Source: Caulobacter sp. SLTY (GTDB lineage Bacteria > Pseudomonadota > Alphaproteobacteria > Caulobacterales > Caulobacteraceae). Taken from it: a DNA stretch of 64,000 nucleotides. Shown here in pieces: positions 1 to 8,162 of this stretch. The number at the start of each line of letters is the position of its first letter. The first letter of the stretch is position 1. Location: the NCBI RefSeq assembly GCF_009905535.1, contig NZ_JAAALA010000007.1, positions 1 through 64,000 on the forward strand, written 5' to 3'. The notes under the pieces were generated by a model. That model made no database searches. It was not told where the DNA came from and saw nothing but the letters and a program-made list of their open reading frames with translations. The position numbers and the translations under genes were made by a program.

Positions 1-1331
1 GTGGCGGCGGTGGCGGCGGCGGTGGCGCGGCCACGGACTGCCCGACCGGGTTCGCCAACGTCGGCACGGTCAACGCCGCGGTCGGCGGCACGCTGCGGGT
101 CTGCCAGCTGCCGGCCCTGATCACCGGAAACCTGGTGGTTCCGCTGCGCACCGGCACCATCTATTCGGTCAGCGGCCGGGTCGATGTCGGCCAGGATCGC
201 GGTGGCAACGCCGCCTCGCCGATCGCCGGCGCCGCGCAAGGCATCCTGACCGTCGAGCCGGGCGTCCGCATCTTCGGTTCGGCCGGCCTTGACTACATCG
301 TGGTCAACCGCGGCTCGCAGATCTTCGCCCAGGGCACCTCGACCTCGCCGATCGTCTTCACCAGCCGCCAGAGCGTCGAAGGCACGGCCGGTACGGACGC
401 CATCGGCCAATGGGGCGGGCTGGTCATCCTTGGCCGCGCCAACATCTCCAACTGCCCGGCCGCCGTGCCCTACAACAGCCCCAACTGTGAAGCCCAGGTC
501 GAGGGCACCAACGCCCTCTACGGCGGCAGCAACGAAGCCGACAACTCGGGCGTCCTGCAGTACGTCCGCGTCCAGCACTCGGGCTTCCAGATCCTGCCCG
601 GCAATGAGCTGAACGGCATCACCTTCGCCGGCGTCGGCACCGGCACCACCGTCGACCACATCCAGGTCCACAACAGCTCGGACGACGGCGTCGAGTTCTT
701 CGGCGGCAACGTCAACGTCAAGTACCTGGTCCTGACCGGGAATGATGATGACTCCATCGACACTGACCAGGGTTACGACGGCCACATTCAGTTCGCCCTG
801 GTGGTTCAGCGCGCCAACGGCGGCGACCGGATCATCGAGGCCTCGATGGCCGCCCTCGCCACCGGCAACCAGCGCAGCCGCCCGACGATCTCCAATTTCA
901 CCTTCGTCGCCCGCGACAGCGGCAGCGACGCGATCGTCCTGAACACCGGCACCGACTACCGCCTCTACAACGGTGTGGTTACCCGTCCCGGCACGACCGG
1001 CGCCTGCCTGGACATCGATGACGCCGCCACCACCGCCACCTTCCGCTCGGTGTTCATGAGCTGCTCGCTGGCCTTCCGCGACGACGCGAACGTCAACGCC
1101 GCGGCCGCCTCGGCCATCTTCGGCCCGGGCGCGAACAACAACACCTCGAACGGGACCTCGACCCTGACGGGGACCTTCATCAACGGCGCCAATGAGAACG
1201 CCGTCGCCGTGACCACCCCGGTCCCGCTGAGCAGCTTCTTCACCCTGCCGCTCAACATCGGCGCCGTCCGCAACTCGACCGACACCTGGTACGCCGGTTG
1301 GGCCTGCGGCGTGACCAGCACGACCTGCTGA
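1..1331 (+). CDS. Secreted right-handed beta-helix protein, 3' part (partial, start outside window)
   Basis: The reading frame is open from base 3 and begins inside a poly-glycine stretch, then continues for about 443 residues to the TGA at 1329-1331. The sequence is rich in G, N, D, T and S, with repeated short strands. It has the parallel beta-helix feel of a family often annotated vaguely as multidrug transporter or hypothetical in Caulobacterales (phrases such as QWGGLVILGRANI, SDDGVEFFGG, DDSIDTDQGYDG). Cysteines near the visible N-terminus and at the C-terminal end (CGVTSTTC) suggest an oxidised extracellular protein. A Gly-rich linker after a lipobox would suit a surface lipoprotein, but the N-terminus is not visible. 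It lies directly upstream of a TonB-dependent receptor and a type II secretion operon, so it may be a secretion substrate or a receptor partner (inference). Confidence 0.8.
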   Translation, partial: GGGGGGGGAATDCPTGFANVGTVNAAVGGTLRVCQLPALITGNLVVPLRTGTIYSVSGRVDVGQDRGGNAASPIAGAAQGILTVEPGVRIFGSAGLDYIVVNRGSQIFAQGTSTSPIVFTSRQSVEGTAGTDAIGQWGGLVILGRANISNCPAAVPYNSPNCEAQVEGTNALYGGSNEADNSGVLQYVRVQHSGFQILPGNELNGITFAGVGTGTTVDHIQVHNSSDDGVEFFGGNVNVKYLVLTGNDDDSIDTDQGYDGHIQFALVVQRANGGDRIIEASMAALATGNQRSRPTISNFTFVARDSGSDAIVLNTGTDYRLYNGVVTRPGTTGACLDIDDAATTATFRSVFMSCSLAFRDDANVNAAAASAIFGPGANNNTSNGTSTLTGTFINGANENAVAVTTPVPLSSFFTLPLNIGAVRNSTDTWYAGWACGVTSTTC

Positions 1332-1340
1332 TCGTAGCGC

Positions 1341-1365
1341 GGCCGGCGGGACCGTCCCGCCGGCC
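1341..1365 (+). other. Perfect 11-bp intercistronic hairpin between beta-helix gene and TonB receptor
   Basis: GGCCGGCGGGA (1341-1351) pairs perfectly with TCCCGCCGGCC (1355-1365) around a 3-nt loop. There is no T-run after it, so it is not a classical Rho-independent terminator. It lies in the 69-bp gap between two co-directional genes. A position like this often stabilises the upstream mRNA or reduces read-through, giving different amounts of the two proteins (inference). Confidence 0.7.
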
Positions 1366-1400
1366 GACGCTCCCCGCGGTTTCCAATCAAGGCTAATCTC

Positions 1401-4031
1401 ATGTCGAAGCTGTCCGTGACCCTGATGGGTCTGTTGCTGGCGACCACCGCCCTCAGCGCGCCGTCGCTGGCCCTGGCCCAGGACGCCCCGCCCGCCGAAG
1501 AGGGCGAGGTCGAGGAGATCGTCGTCCTCGGCAAGAACATCCCCGAGCCGATGCGGGAAACCGGCGAGGTCGCCGCCTTCCTGCAACCGGAAGACCTCAA
1601 GCGTCAGGGTGACGATACGGCCGCGGAGGCCTTGGTGCGCCTGACCGGCCTGTCGCTGGTCGGCGGCAAGTTCGTCTACGTCCGTGGCCTGGGCGAGCGC
1701 TACAGCTCGGCTCTGCTGAATGGTTCGCCCCTGCCCTCGCCCGAGCCTCTGCAACGGGTGGTTCCGCTGGACCTGTTCCCGGCCAACATCCTGTCGGGTA
1801 CGATCGTCCAGAAAACCTACTCGCCCAACTACCCGGGCGAGTTCGGCGGCGGCATCATCGACCTGCAGACGATCGGCACGCCCGATGAGCCCTTCTTCAC
1901 CGTCGGCCTCAGCACCGGCGGCAACACCGAGACCACCTTCCAGGAAGGCATCACCTACTACGGGTCGGACTACGACTGGCTGGGTTATGACGACGGCACG
2001 CGCGACACCCCCCGCATCCTCCAGCGCATCGCGCCGGACCGGCTGCGGGTCAGCGAAGCCAACTACACCGACGCGCAGCTGCAGGACATCGGCCGCGCCT
2101 TCGTCAACGCGCCGCTGAACCTGATCCAGCGCAAGAACGACATGCCGCTGAACTATGGCATCGACGTCTCGGGCGGCTACTCGTTCGACCTCGGCGATGC
2201 GGGCTTCATCGGCGTGGTCGGCGTGCTGGGCTTCGACAACAGCTGGCGCAACCGCTCGGGCATCCAGCAGGACGGCATCGTCCAGGCGGGCGTGATCAGC
2301 GTCAACACCGACTACCGGGTTCGCTCGACCGAGAACAACGCCACCCTCAACGGCCTGTTCGGCCTGTCCTGGGAGTCGGGCGACGCGACGCAGAGCGTCA
2401 AGTGGACCAACCTCTACATCCACTCGACCCTCAAGGAAGCCCGGGTCCGTGAGGGCTATGACGCCAATGCGCCGGGCCAGGGCCTGGTGCGCGACGACTA
2501 CACCGAGTGGTTCGAACGTAGCCTGATCAACACCCAGCTGGCCGGCAAGCACGAGCTTGGTGACTTCGAGCTGACCTGGCGCGGCGCCTTCGCCAAGACG
2601 GCCCGCAACAGCCCGTACGAGAAGGGCATCCGCTACTTCTGGGTCGATGCCGACAGCGATGGCGTGCAGGACGCCAACGAGCCCTACCGTCACGACGGCT
2701 CATCGGTGCAGAACTACACCCGCTTCGGCGAGGTCGAGGACCAGGTCGCCAGCTTCGGCATCGACGGCCTTTACACCCTGGCCCTGTCCGACAGCCGCGA
2801 GATCAAGTTCAGCGGCGGCTTCGCCTGGATGGACAACGACCGCTCCGCCGTGTCGCGGGAGTTCCGCTTCCTGGCTCTGAACAACGCCATCCCGCTGGAT
2901 GTCCAGGACAGCCGGGTCGACTACCTCCTGTCCGACTACAACATCGGCCCGTTGCTGTTCATGCTTCGGGAAACCACCGGGTCGGATGGCGCCTCGGCCT
3001 ACAAGGCGGCGCTGACCACCCGCGCCGGCTGGTTCCAGGTCGACGCCGAGGTCATCCCGCTGGTCCGCGTGGCCCTGGGCGTTCGCTACGAGGACGCCGA
3101 GCAGGGGGTGACCCCGATCGACATCTTCAGCGGCCCCTTGCCCGCCCCGCCGAAGCTGGAGAACAGCTATTGGCTGCCGGCCGCCACCGTGACCTGGAAC
3201 TTCTACGAGGACATGCAGCTGCGCTTCGGGGCGTCCAAGACGATCGCCCGGCCGCAGTTCCGCGAACTGGCCCCGCAGACCTATCTCGATCCGGACACCG
3301 ACCGCCTCTACATCGGCAATCCCTACCTGGTGGACAGCGAGCTTCTGAACCTCGACGCCCGCTACGAGTGGTACTTCGCCACCGGCCAGTCGTTCACTGT
3401 CGGGGCCTTCTACAAGGACATCGACAAGCCGGTCGAAACCATCGTCAACGAAGGTGGCTCCAGCCTGCAGACGACCTTCCTCAACGCGCCCAAGGCCATC
3501 CTCTACGGCGCCGAGATCGATGTGAAGACCTACATCGAAACGCCGATCGACGGCGGTCGCGTGCTGGTCTCCGCCAACTACACCTGGACCAAGTCCGAGG
3601 TGCAGGTCGAGCCGGGTGACGAGGTGTTCCCGCTCTCCGGCGGCGGCGCGCCGCGTCCGGCCATCGACTATGTCCAGGACGGCGACGCCCTGCAGGGCCA
3701 GTCGGAGCACCTGGCCAACCTGCAGCTGGGCTGGGAATACGAGCCCTGGAACCTGCAGGCGACCTTCCTGGTCACCTACGTCAGCGAGCGGATCTCCGCC
3801 CGTGGCCGCACCGGCTTCCCGGACCTGATCTCGGACCCCGGCGTGACCATCGACTTCACCTACCGCCAGGGCTTCGAGGTGATGGGCAAGGAGGTCGAAA
3901 TCGGCTTCGAGGCCCGCAACCTGACCGACGAAAACTCAGAAGAGTTCCAGGAGCTGGGCGGCGGTCGCGTCGACACCAACACCTACGACCTCGGCCGCAG
4001 CTTCTCGGTCAGCCTGACCACCCGGTTCTAG
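1401..4031 (+). CDS. TonB-dependent outer membrane receptor
   Basis: An 876-residue outer membrane active transporter, driven by TonB-ExbBD from the inner membrane; substrate unknown. A signal peptide ends near residue 26 (SLALAQ). A TonB-box-like EEIVVLG follows near residue 38. The plug domain occupies about residues 45-190, including FVYVRGLGERYSSALLNG and the GEFGGGIIDLQT end typical of plugs. The remainder is beta-barrel with many aromatic/alternating strands and ends in SFSVSLTTRF with a C-terminal Phe, the usual BAM-recognition ending. The ATG at 1401 follows a purine-rich AAGG. It is probably co-transcribed with the beta-helix gene upstream; a terminator follows at 4061. TonB receptors beside beta-helix proteins suggest capture of a substrate at the cell surface (inference). 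Confidence 0.93.
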   Translation: MSKLSVTLMGLLLATTALSAPSLALAQDAPPAEEGEVEEIVVLGKNIPEPMRETGEVAAFLQPEDLKRQGDDTAAEALVRLTGLSLVGGKFVYVRGLGERYSSALLNGSPLPSPEPLQRVVPLDLFPANILSGTIVQKTYSPNYPGEFGGGIIDLQTIGTPDEPFFTVGLSTGGNTETTFQEGITYYGSDYDWLGYDDGTRDTPRILQRIAPDRLRVSEANYTDAQLQDIGRAFVNAPLNLIQRKNDMPLNYGIDVSGGYSFDLGDAGFIGVVGVLGFDNSWRNRSGIQQDGIVQAGVISVNTDYRVRSTENNATLNGLFGLSWESGDATQSVKWTNLYIHSTLKEARVREGYDANAPGQGLVRDDYTEWFERSLINTQLAGKHELGDFELTWRGAFAKTARNSPYEKGIRYFWVDADSDGVQDANEPYRHDGSSVQNYTRFGEVEDQVASFGIDGLYTLALSDSREIKFSGGFAWMDNDRSAVSREFRFLALNNAIPLDVQDSRVDYLLSDYNIGPLLFMLRETTGSDGASAYKAALTTRAGWFQVDAEVIPLVRVALGVRYEDAEQGVTPIDIFSGPLPAPPKLENSYWLPAATVTWNFYEDMQLRFGASKTIARPQFRELAPQTYLDPDTDRLYIGNPYLVDSELLNLDARYEWYFATGQSFTVGAFYKDIDKPVETIVNEGGSSLQTTFLNAPKAILYGAEIDVKTYIETPIDGGRVLVSANYTWTKSEVQVEPGDEVFPLSGGGAPRPAIDYVQDGDALQGQSEHLANLQLGWEYEPWNLQATFLVTYVSERISARGRTGFPDLISDPGVTIDFTYRQGFEVMGKEVEIGFEARNLTDENSEEFQELGGGRVDTNTYDLGRSFSVSLTTRF

Positions 4032-4060
4032 CATTCGGCCCACCTGGGCCGGATCGACGG

Positions 4061-4095
4061 ACGCTCTCCGCTTCATCCGAGCGGGGAGCGTTTGT
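4061..4095 (+). terminator. Hairpin terminator after the TonB receptor
   Basis: ACGCTCTCCGCT (4061-4072) pairs with AGCGGGGAGCGT (4080-4091) with one G-T wobble and a 7-nt loop, followed by TTGT. It lies 29 bp past the receptor stop and separates it from the gsp operon. The U-tract is short, so termination may be partial. Confidence 0.6.
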
Positions 4096-4109
4096 CATTG
4101 TAGTGTCGC
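4092..4109 (+). promoter_or_regulatory. Possible Pho-box-like direct repeat upstream of gspC
   Basis: TTGTCAT (4092-4098), then 4 nt, then GTGTCGC (4103-4109). This resembles the PhoB box pattern CTGTCAT-N4-CTGTCAY, with the first half a near match and the second half degenerate. It lies about 70 bp upstream of the gspC start and overlaps the tail of the receptor terminator. A -10 element is not obvious. This is a weak call from pattern alone. Confidence 0.25.
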
Positions 4110-4180
4110 CTAACCATCACGTTTCTGCGGCCTCGGAGGGCTAACCGAGCGGACGACCAAGCCGTTTCGGGGACCCTTGA

Positions 4181-4627
4181 GTGCCGGCCTTCCAGCGCCT
4201 TCTGACTGGCGGACCACGCCTTGCGACCGCCCGCGCGGTGGTCGAGGTCGTGCTGGTCCTGCTGATCGCAACCCAGGCGGCGCGCCTTGTCTGGACCATC
4301 GTGGCGCCCCCTCCCCCACCCGCCCCGACGGCGGGCGCCAAGCCGGCGGACCTCGCCATACTGGCCCAGTTCAACCCCTTCCTCGGCCTCGACACCCCCG
4401 CCGGCCGCCGCGCCGGTGGCGACAGCCTGCGGCTCTACGGCGTCCGGGTCGTCGACGGCGGCAAGAGCTCCGCCATCATCGGCTCGCCCGACGGGCGCCA
4501 GGCCTCCTACCTCGTCGGCGAGGCCGTCGCCCCCGGCGTCATCCTCCAGGCGGTCGAGGAAACCCACGTGGTGCTGTCGCGTGGCGGTTCCACCTCGAAA
4601 CTCGCCTTCCCCGATCCCGCCCAATAA
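4181..4627 (+). CDS. gspC: Type II secretion system protein C (inner-membrane link to the secretin)
   Basis: 148 residues from a GTG start. A short cytoplasmic N-terminus is followed by one membrane helix at about residues 17-40. A Pro-rich linker comes next, then a periplasmic homology region (about 55-140: FNPFLGLDTPAG, LRLYGVRV, SSAIIGSPDGRQASYLVGEAV). No PDZ domain follows, so it is the short form common in alphaproteobacteria. GspC connects the inner-membrane assembly platform to the N-terminal domains of GspD. It is the first gene of the gsp operon, with gspD 8 nt downstream. The start is inferred from the position of the membrane helix; an upstream in-frame TGA lies immediately before the GTG. 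Confidence 0.88.
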   Translation: MPAFQRLLTGGPRLATARAVVEVVLVLLIATQAARLVWTIVAPPPPPAPTAGAKPADLAILAQFNPFLGLDTPAGRRAGGDSLRLYGVRVVDGGKSSAIIGSPDGRQASYLVGEAVAPGVILQAVEETHVVLSRGGSTSKLAFPDPAQ

Positions 4628-4635
4628 GGACGCCG

Positions 4636-6675
4636 ATGCTGCGGAAACCCCTCCGGACACTCGCCCTGGCCCTCGCGTTGACCGCGAGCGGCCTGGCGTC
4701 CACGGCCCCGGCCATCGCCCAGACCCAGGTGCTCAATGTCCAGGACGCGGACATCCGCGCCTTCATCCAGGACGTCGCCCGCAGCACCGGCATGACCTTC
4801 ATCATCGACCCGCGGGTCAAGGGCACGGTCAGCGTGGCCAGCGACGGGCCGCTGACCAAGTCCGAGCTATTCGATGTGTTCCTGGCGACCCTGCGGTCCA
4901 ACGGCTTCCTGGCCGTCCCGACTGGGCCCAGCACCTACCGCATCGAGCCGGCCGAGAACGCCGCCCGTCAGCCTGGTGTCGCCCGCAGCGGCTTCGTCAC
5001 CGAGGTCTTCCGCATGCGAACGGTGGACGCCGCCGCCGCGGCCGAGATGATCAAGCCGCTGGTCGGGCCCCAGGGCGTGGTCACCGCCAACCCGCGCGGC
5101 AACACCATCGTGGTCGCCGACTATGCCGACAACGTCCGCCGCATCCGGGGCCTGGTGGCCCAGATCGACCAGGACAGGTCGCAGGTCCAGACCGTCACCC
5201 TCAAGCACAGCTCGGCGACCGAGGTGGCCCGGGTTCTCAACGAGCTCACCTCCACCTCCGGCGCCGACGGCAAGGGCCAGCGGGGCGCCGTTTCCATCGT
5301 GCCGGTTGAGAGCAGCAACTCCATCATCCTGCGCGGCGACCCGGATGCGGTCGCCAGACTGTTGCCGACCATCGCCGATCTCGACCGCCGGGCCGAGGCC
5401 AACGCCGACGTCCAGGTGATCTTCCTGCAGCACGCCAACGCCGAGGAGATGCTACCGGTCCTCCAGCAGCTACTCGGCCAGACCCCGACGACGCCTTCGA
5501 CCGCGAGTGGCTCCACCAGCCGTGGCTCGACAGATAGCGCCTCGACCGCCGCCGCGCCCGCCTCCTCCGCCACCCCCGGCGCCCAACGCGCCAACATCGC
5601 TCGCTACCCCGGCGCCAACGCCCTGATCATCAGCGCCGATCCGGCCACCCAGCGGATGCTGGCCAACGTCATCCGCCAGCTGGACGTGCGCCGCGAGCAG
5701 GTGGTGGTCGAGGCCATCGTGGTCGAAATCTCGGACGGCACGGCTCAGCGGCTGGGCGTCCAGACCATCCTGGGCGGCGGCGACAACGTGCCCTTCGCGG
5801 CCACCAACTACTCCAACACCGGCCCCAACATCCTGGCCCTGACCGGCGCCATCGTCGGCCAGCAGAGCCTGCCCGAGGACAGCGACCTTCTGGCCGCGCT
5901 GCAGCAGACGGCGATCGACTCCCTGATCGGCTCTAATGGCGCCCTGGCTGCGATCGGCGGCACCCTGAGCGGCGACAGCCTGTTCGGCTTCATCATCAAC
6001 GCCGTGCGCGAGGACAACTCTTCCAAGCTGCTGTCCACCCCGCACATCATGACCCTGAACAACCGCGAAGCCACCTTCCTGGTCGGTCAGGAGGTCCCGA
6101 TCACCACGGGCGAGACCCTCGGGGATGGCAACGACAACCCCTTCCGCACCATCCAGCGCCAGGACGTCGGCATCCGCCTGACCGTGCGGCCGCAGATCAA
6201 CGCCGGCGGCGGCATCACCCTGCACATCCGTCAGGAGGTCTCGGCCATCGCCGGCACCGTCTCGACCAACTCGCCCGAGCTGATCCTCAACAAGCGGGTC
6301 ATCGAGACCACGGCGGTCATCGACGATGGCGAGATCGTGGTGCTGGGCGGCCTGCTCCAGCAGGACGAGCAGATCAGCCTGGAGCGCACCCCACTGCTCA
6401 GCGACGTCCCCATTCTTGGTGAGCTGTTCAAGAGCCGAGCCCGCGAGGGCAAGCGCACCAACCTGATGATCTTCCTGCGCCCCCGGATCGTCCGCAACGG
6501 CGCCGACGCCCGCGCCATCGCCGGCCAGCGCTACGAGATGCTGCGCCAGGACCCTGCCCTGACCGGCAAGGATGGGGTCAACAGCCTCGACAAGCTGGTC
6601 ATCGACCAGCTCGACGCCGTCCCGCCGACCGTTCCCCCGCCGCCCCCGGCTCCAGCTCCGGCGCCGCCGAAATGA
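4636..6675 (+). CDS. gspD: Type II secretion system secretin GspD
   Basis: 679 residues forming the outer-membrane secretin channel. The start is set at ATG 4636, because the signal peptide (about residues 1-30, ending PAIAQ) begins there. The frame stays open upstream to 4177, but that part is out-of-frame gspC sequence. N0/N1 modules begin at TQVLNVQDADIRAFIQDVARSTG. Further N-domain repeats follow, each ending in a VxxxIxxLD-type strand. A Ser/Thr/Ala-rich insert lies near residues 290-315. The C-terminal secretin domain has VPITTGE and DVGIRLTVRPQI. The tail is Pro/Ala-rich ([14 protein letters not shown]), possibly a pilotin or wall contact (inference). The stop overlaps the gspE start (ATGA). 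Confidence 0.95.
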   Translation: MLRKPLRTLALALALTASGLASTAPAIAQTQVLNVQDADIRAFIQDVARSTGMTFIIDPRVKGTVSVASDGPLTKSELFDVFLATLRSNGFLAVPTGPSTYRIEPAENAARQPGVARSGFVTEVFRMRTVDAAAAAEMIKPLVGPQGVVTANPRGNTIVVADYADNVRRIRGLVAQIDQDRSQVQTVTLKHSSATEVARVLNELTSTSGADGKGQRGAVSIVPVESSNSIILRGDPDAVARLLPTIADLDRRAEANADVQVIFLQHANAEEMLPVLQQLLGQTPTTPSTASGSTSRGSTDSASTAAAPASSATPGAQRANIARYPGANALIISADPATQRMLANVIRQLDVRREQVVVEAIVVEISDGTAQRLGVQTILGGGDNVPFAATNYSNTGPNILALTGAIVGQQSLPEDSDLLAALQQTAIDSLIGSNGALAAIGGTLSGDSLFGFIINAVREDNSSKLLSTPHIMTLNNREATFLVGQEVPITTGETLGDGNDNPFRTIQRQDVGIRLTVRPQINAGGGITLHIRQEVSAIAGTVSTNSPELILNKRVIETTAVIDDGEIVVLGGLLQQDEQISLERTPLLSDVPILGELFKSRAREGKRTNLMIFLRPRIVRNGADARAIAGQRYEMLRQDPALTGKDGVNSLDKLVIDQLDAVPPTVPPPPPAPAPAPPK

Positions 6676-8162
6676 TCACCCTGGCCGACCCGACCCTGTC
6701 CTACGGCTTCGCCAAGCGGGCGGGGGTGTTGCTCCTGTCGCTCGGCGAGACGGCGCGGGTGGCCCTGCGCGAGGGGTCGGACCCCGCCGCCCTGGTCGAG
6801 GCCAGGCGCGCGCTGGGCCGGCCGCTGGCCATCGAGACCCTGCCGCCCTCAACCTTCGATCGCCGCTTCTCCGAGGTCTACGCCGGCGAAGGCCTGGCCG
6901 CCTCCAGCGCCGACAGTGTCGAGATGGCCGGCGGACTCGACGCCCTGCTCGACGACATCCCCGCCACCGCCGACCTGCTAGACCCCCAGGACGAGGCCCC
7001 GGTCATCCGCCTGATCAATGGCCTGATCGCCGAGGCCGTGCGCGTCGGCGCCTCCGACATCCACGTCGAGCCGTTCGAGCGGGCGCTGACCATCCGCTTC
7101 CGCGTCGATGGCGTCCTCTCCGAAGTCCTCAGCCTGCCCCAGCGCATCGCCCCGCTGCTGGTCTCCCGCATCAAGGTCATGGCCCGGCTCGACATCGCCG
7201 AGAAACGCCTGCCGCAGGACGGCCGCATCTCCCTGGCGCTCGGCGGCAAGTCCCTCGACGTGCGGGTCTCCACCCTCCCCGCCCGGGTCGGCGAGCGGGT
7301 GGTGCTGCGCATCCTCGACAAGGATCAGGCTGGCCTGCAGCTGCAGGAACTGGGCATGGCGCCGAACGTCCTGCGCCTGTTCGAGGCGGCGGTGCGCGAG
7401 CCACACGGCATCATCCTGGTCACCGGCCCCACGGGCTCGGGCAAGACCACCACCCTCTATGCGGGTCTCGGCCTGCTCAACGACGCCAGCCGCAACATCC
7501 TGACCATCGAGGACCCGGTCGAATACGCCATCCACGGCGTCGGCCAGACCCAGGTCAACACCAAGGTCGGCATGACTTTCGCCGCCGGCCTGCGCGCCAT
7601 CCTGCGTCAGGACCCGGACGTGGTCATGGTCGGCGAGGTCCGCGACAGCGAGACCGCCCAGATCGCCGTCCAGGCCAGCCTTACCGGTCACCTGGTGCTC
7701 TCCACCGTCCACACCAACGACGCGGCCGGCGCCGTGGTCCGCCTCCGCGACATGGGTGTCGAGCCCTTCCTGCTAGCCTCCACCCTGCGGCTCGTCCTTG
7801 CCCAGCGCCTGGTCCGCCGCCTCTGCCCGCATTGCGCCGAAAGCTACCCCGCCGACGCCGCCACCGCTCGCCGCCTCACCGTCGAGACGGGCCACAGCCT
7901 GCGCCGCGCCAAGGGCTGCGCCGCTTGCGGCCAGACCGGCTATGCCGGCCGCCTAGGGATCTACGAGGCCCTGCGCATCGACGACACCGTCCGCGGCCTG
8001 ATCGCCTCCAACGGCGACGAACTGGCCCTGGCCCGCGCCGGACTGCGCGAAACCGGCGACCTCGCCGCCGCCGCCCGCGAGCTGGTGCTCCAGGGTGTCA
8101 CCACCGTCGAGGAGATGCTCCGCGTCACCCGCCAGGGAGCCGAGGCCCATGGCGGCGTTTGA
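6672..8162 (+). CDS. gspE: Type II secretion ATPase GspE
   Basis: 496-residue cytoplasmic hexameric ATPase that powers pseudopilus assembly. The Walker A motif GPTGSGKT is at about residues 252-259. Asp and His boxes follow (LTIEDPVEYAIHG; RAILRQDPDVVMVGEVRDSETA; GHLVLSTVHTNDA). A tetra-cysteine zinc motif with CPHC and CAAC lies near residues 380-420, as in GspE and PilB. The N-terminal region is shorter than in the E. coli protein. The start ATG overlaps the gspD stop and the end overlaps gspF by 14 nt, so translation is probably coupled. Confidence 0.96.
   Translation: MITLADPTLSYGFAKRAGVLLLSLGETARVALREGSDPAALVEARRALGRPLAIETLPPSTFDRRFSEVYAGEGLAASSADSVEMAGGLDALLDDIPATADLLDPQDEAPVIRLINGLIAEAVRVGASDIHVEPFERALTIRFRVDGVLSEVLSLPQRIAPLLVSRIKVMARLDIAEKRLPQDGRISLALGGKSLDVRVSTLPARVGERVVLRILDKDQAGLQLQELGMAPNVLRLFEAAVREPHGIILVTGPTGSGKTTTLYAGLGLLNDASRNILTIEDPVEYAIHGVGQTQVNTKVGMTFAAGLRAILRQDPDVVMVGEVRDSETAQIAVQASLTGHLVLSTVHTNDAAGAVVRLRDMGVEPFLLASTLRLVLAQRLVRRLCPHCAESYPADAATARRLTVETGHSLRRAKGCAACGQTGYAGRLGIYEALRIDDTVRGLIASNGDELALARAGLRETGDLAAAARELVLQGVTTVEEMLRVTRQGAEAHGGV

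Noticed and set aside
4177-4635. 5' extension of the gspD frame
   Set aside because: Overlaps gspC completely and lacks a signal peptide; the true gspD signal peptide begins at 4636.
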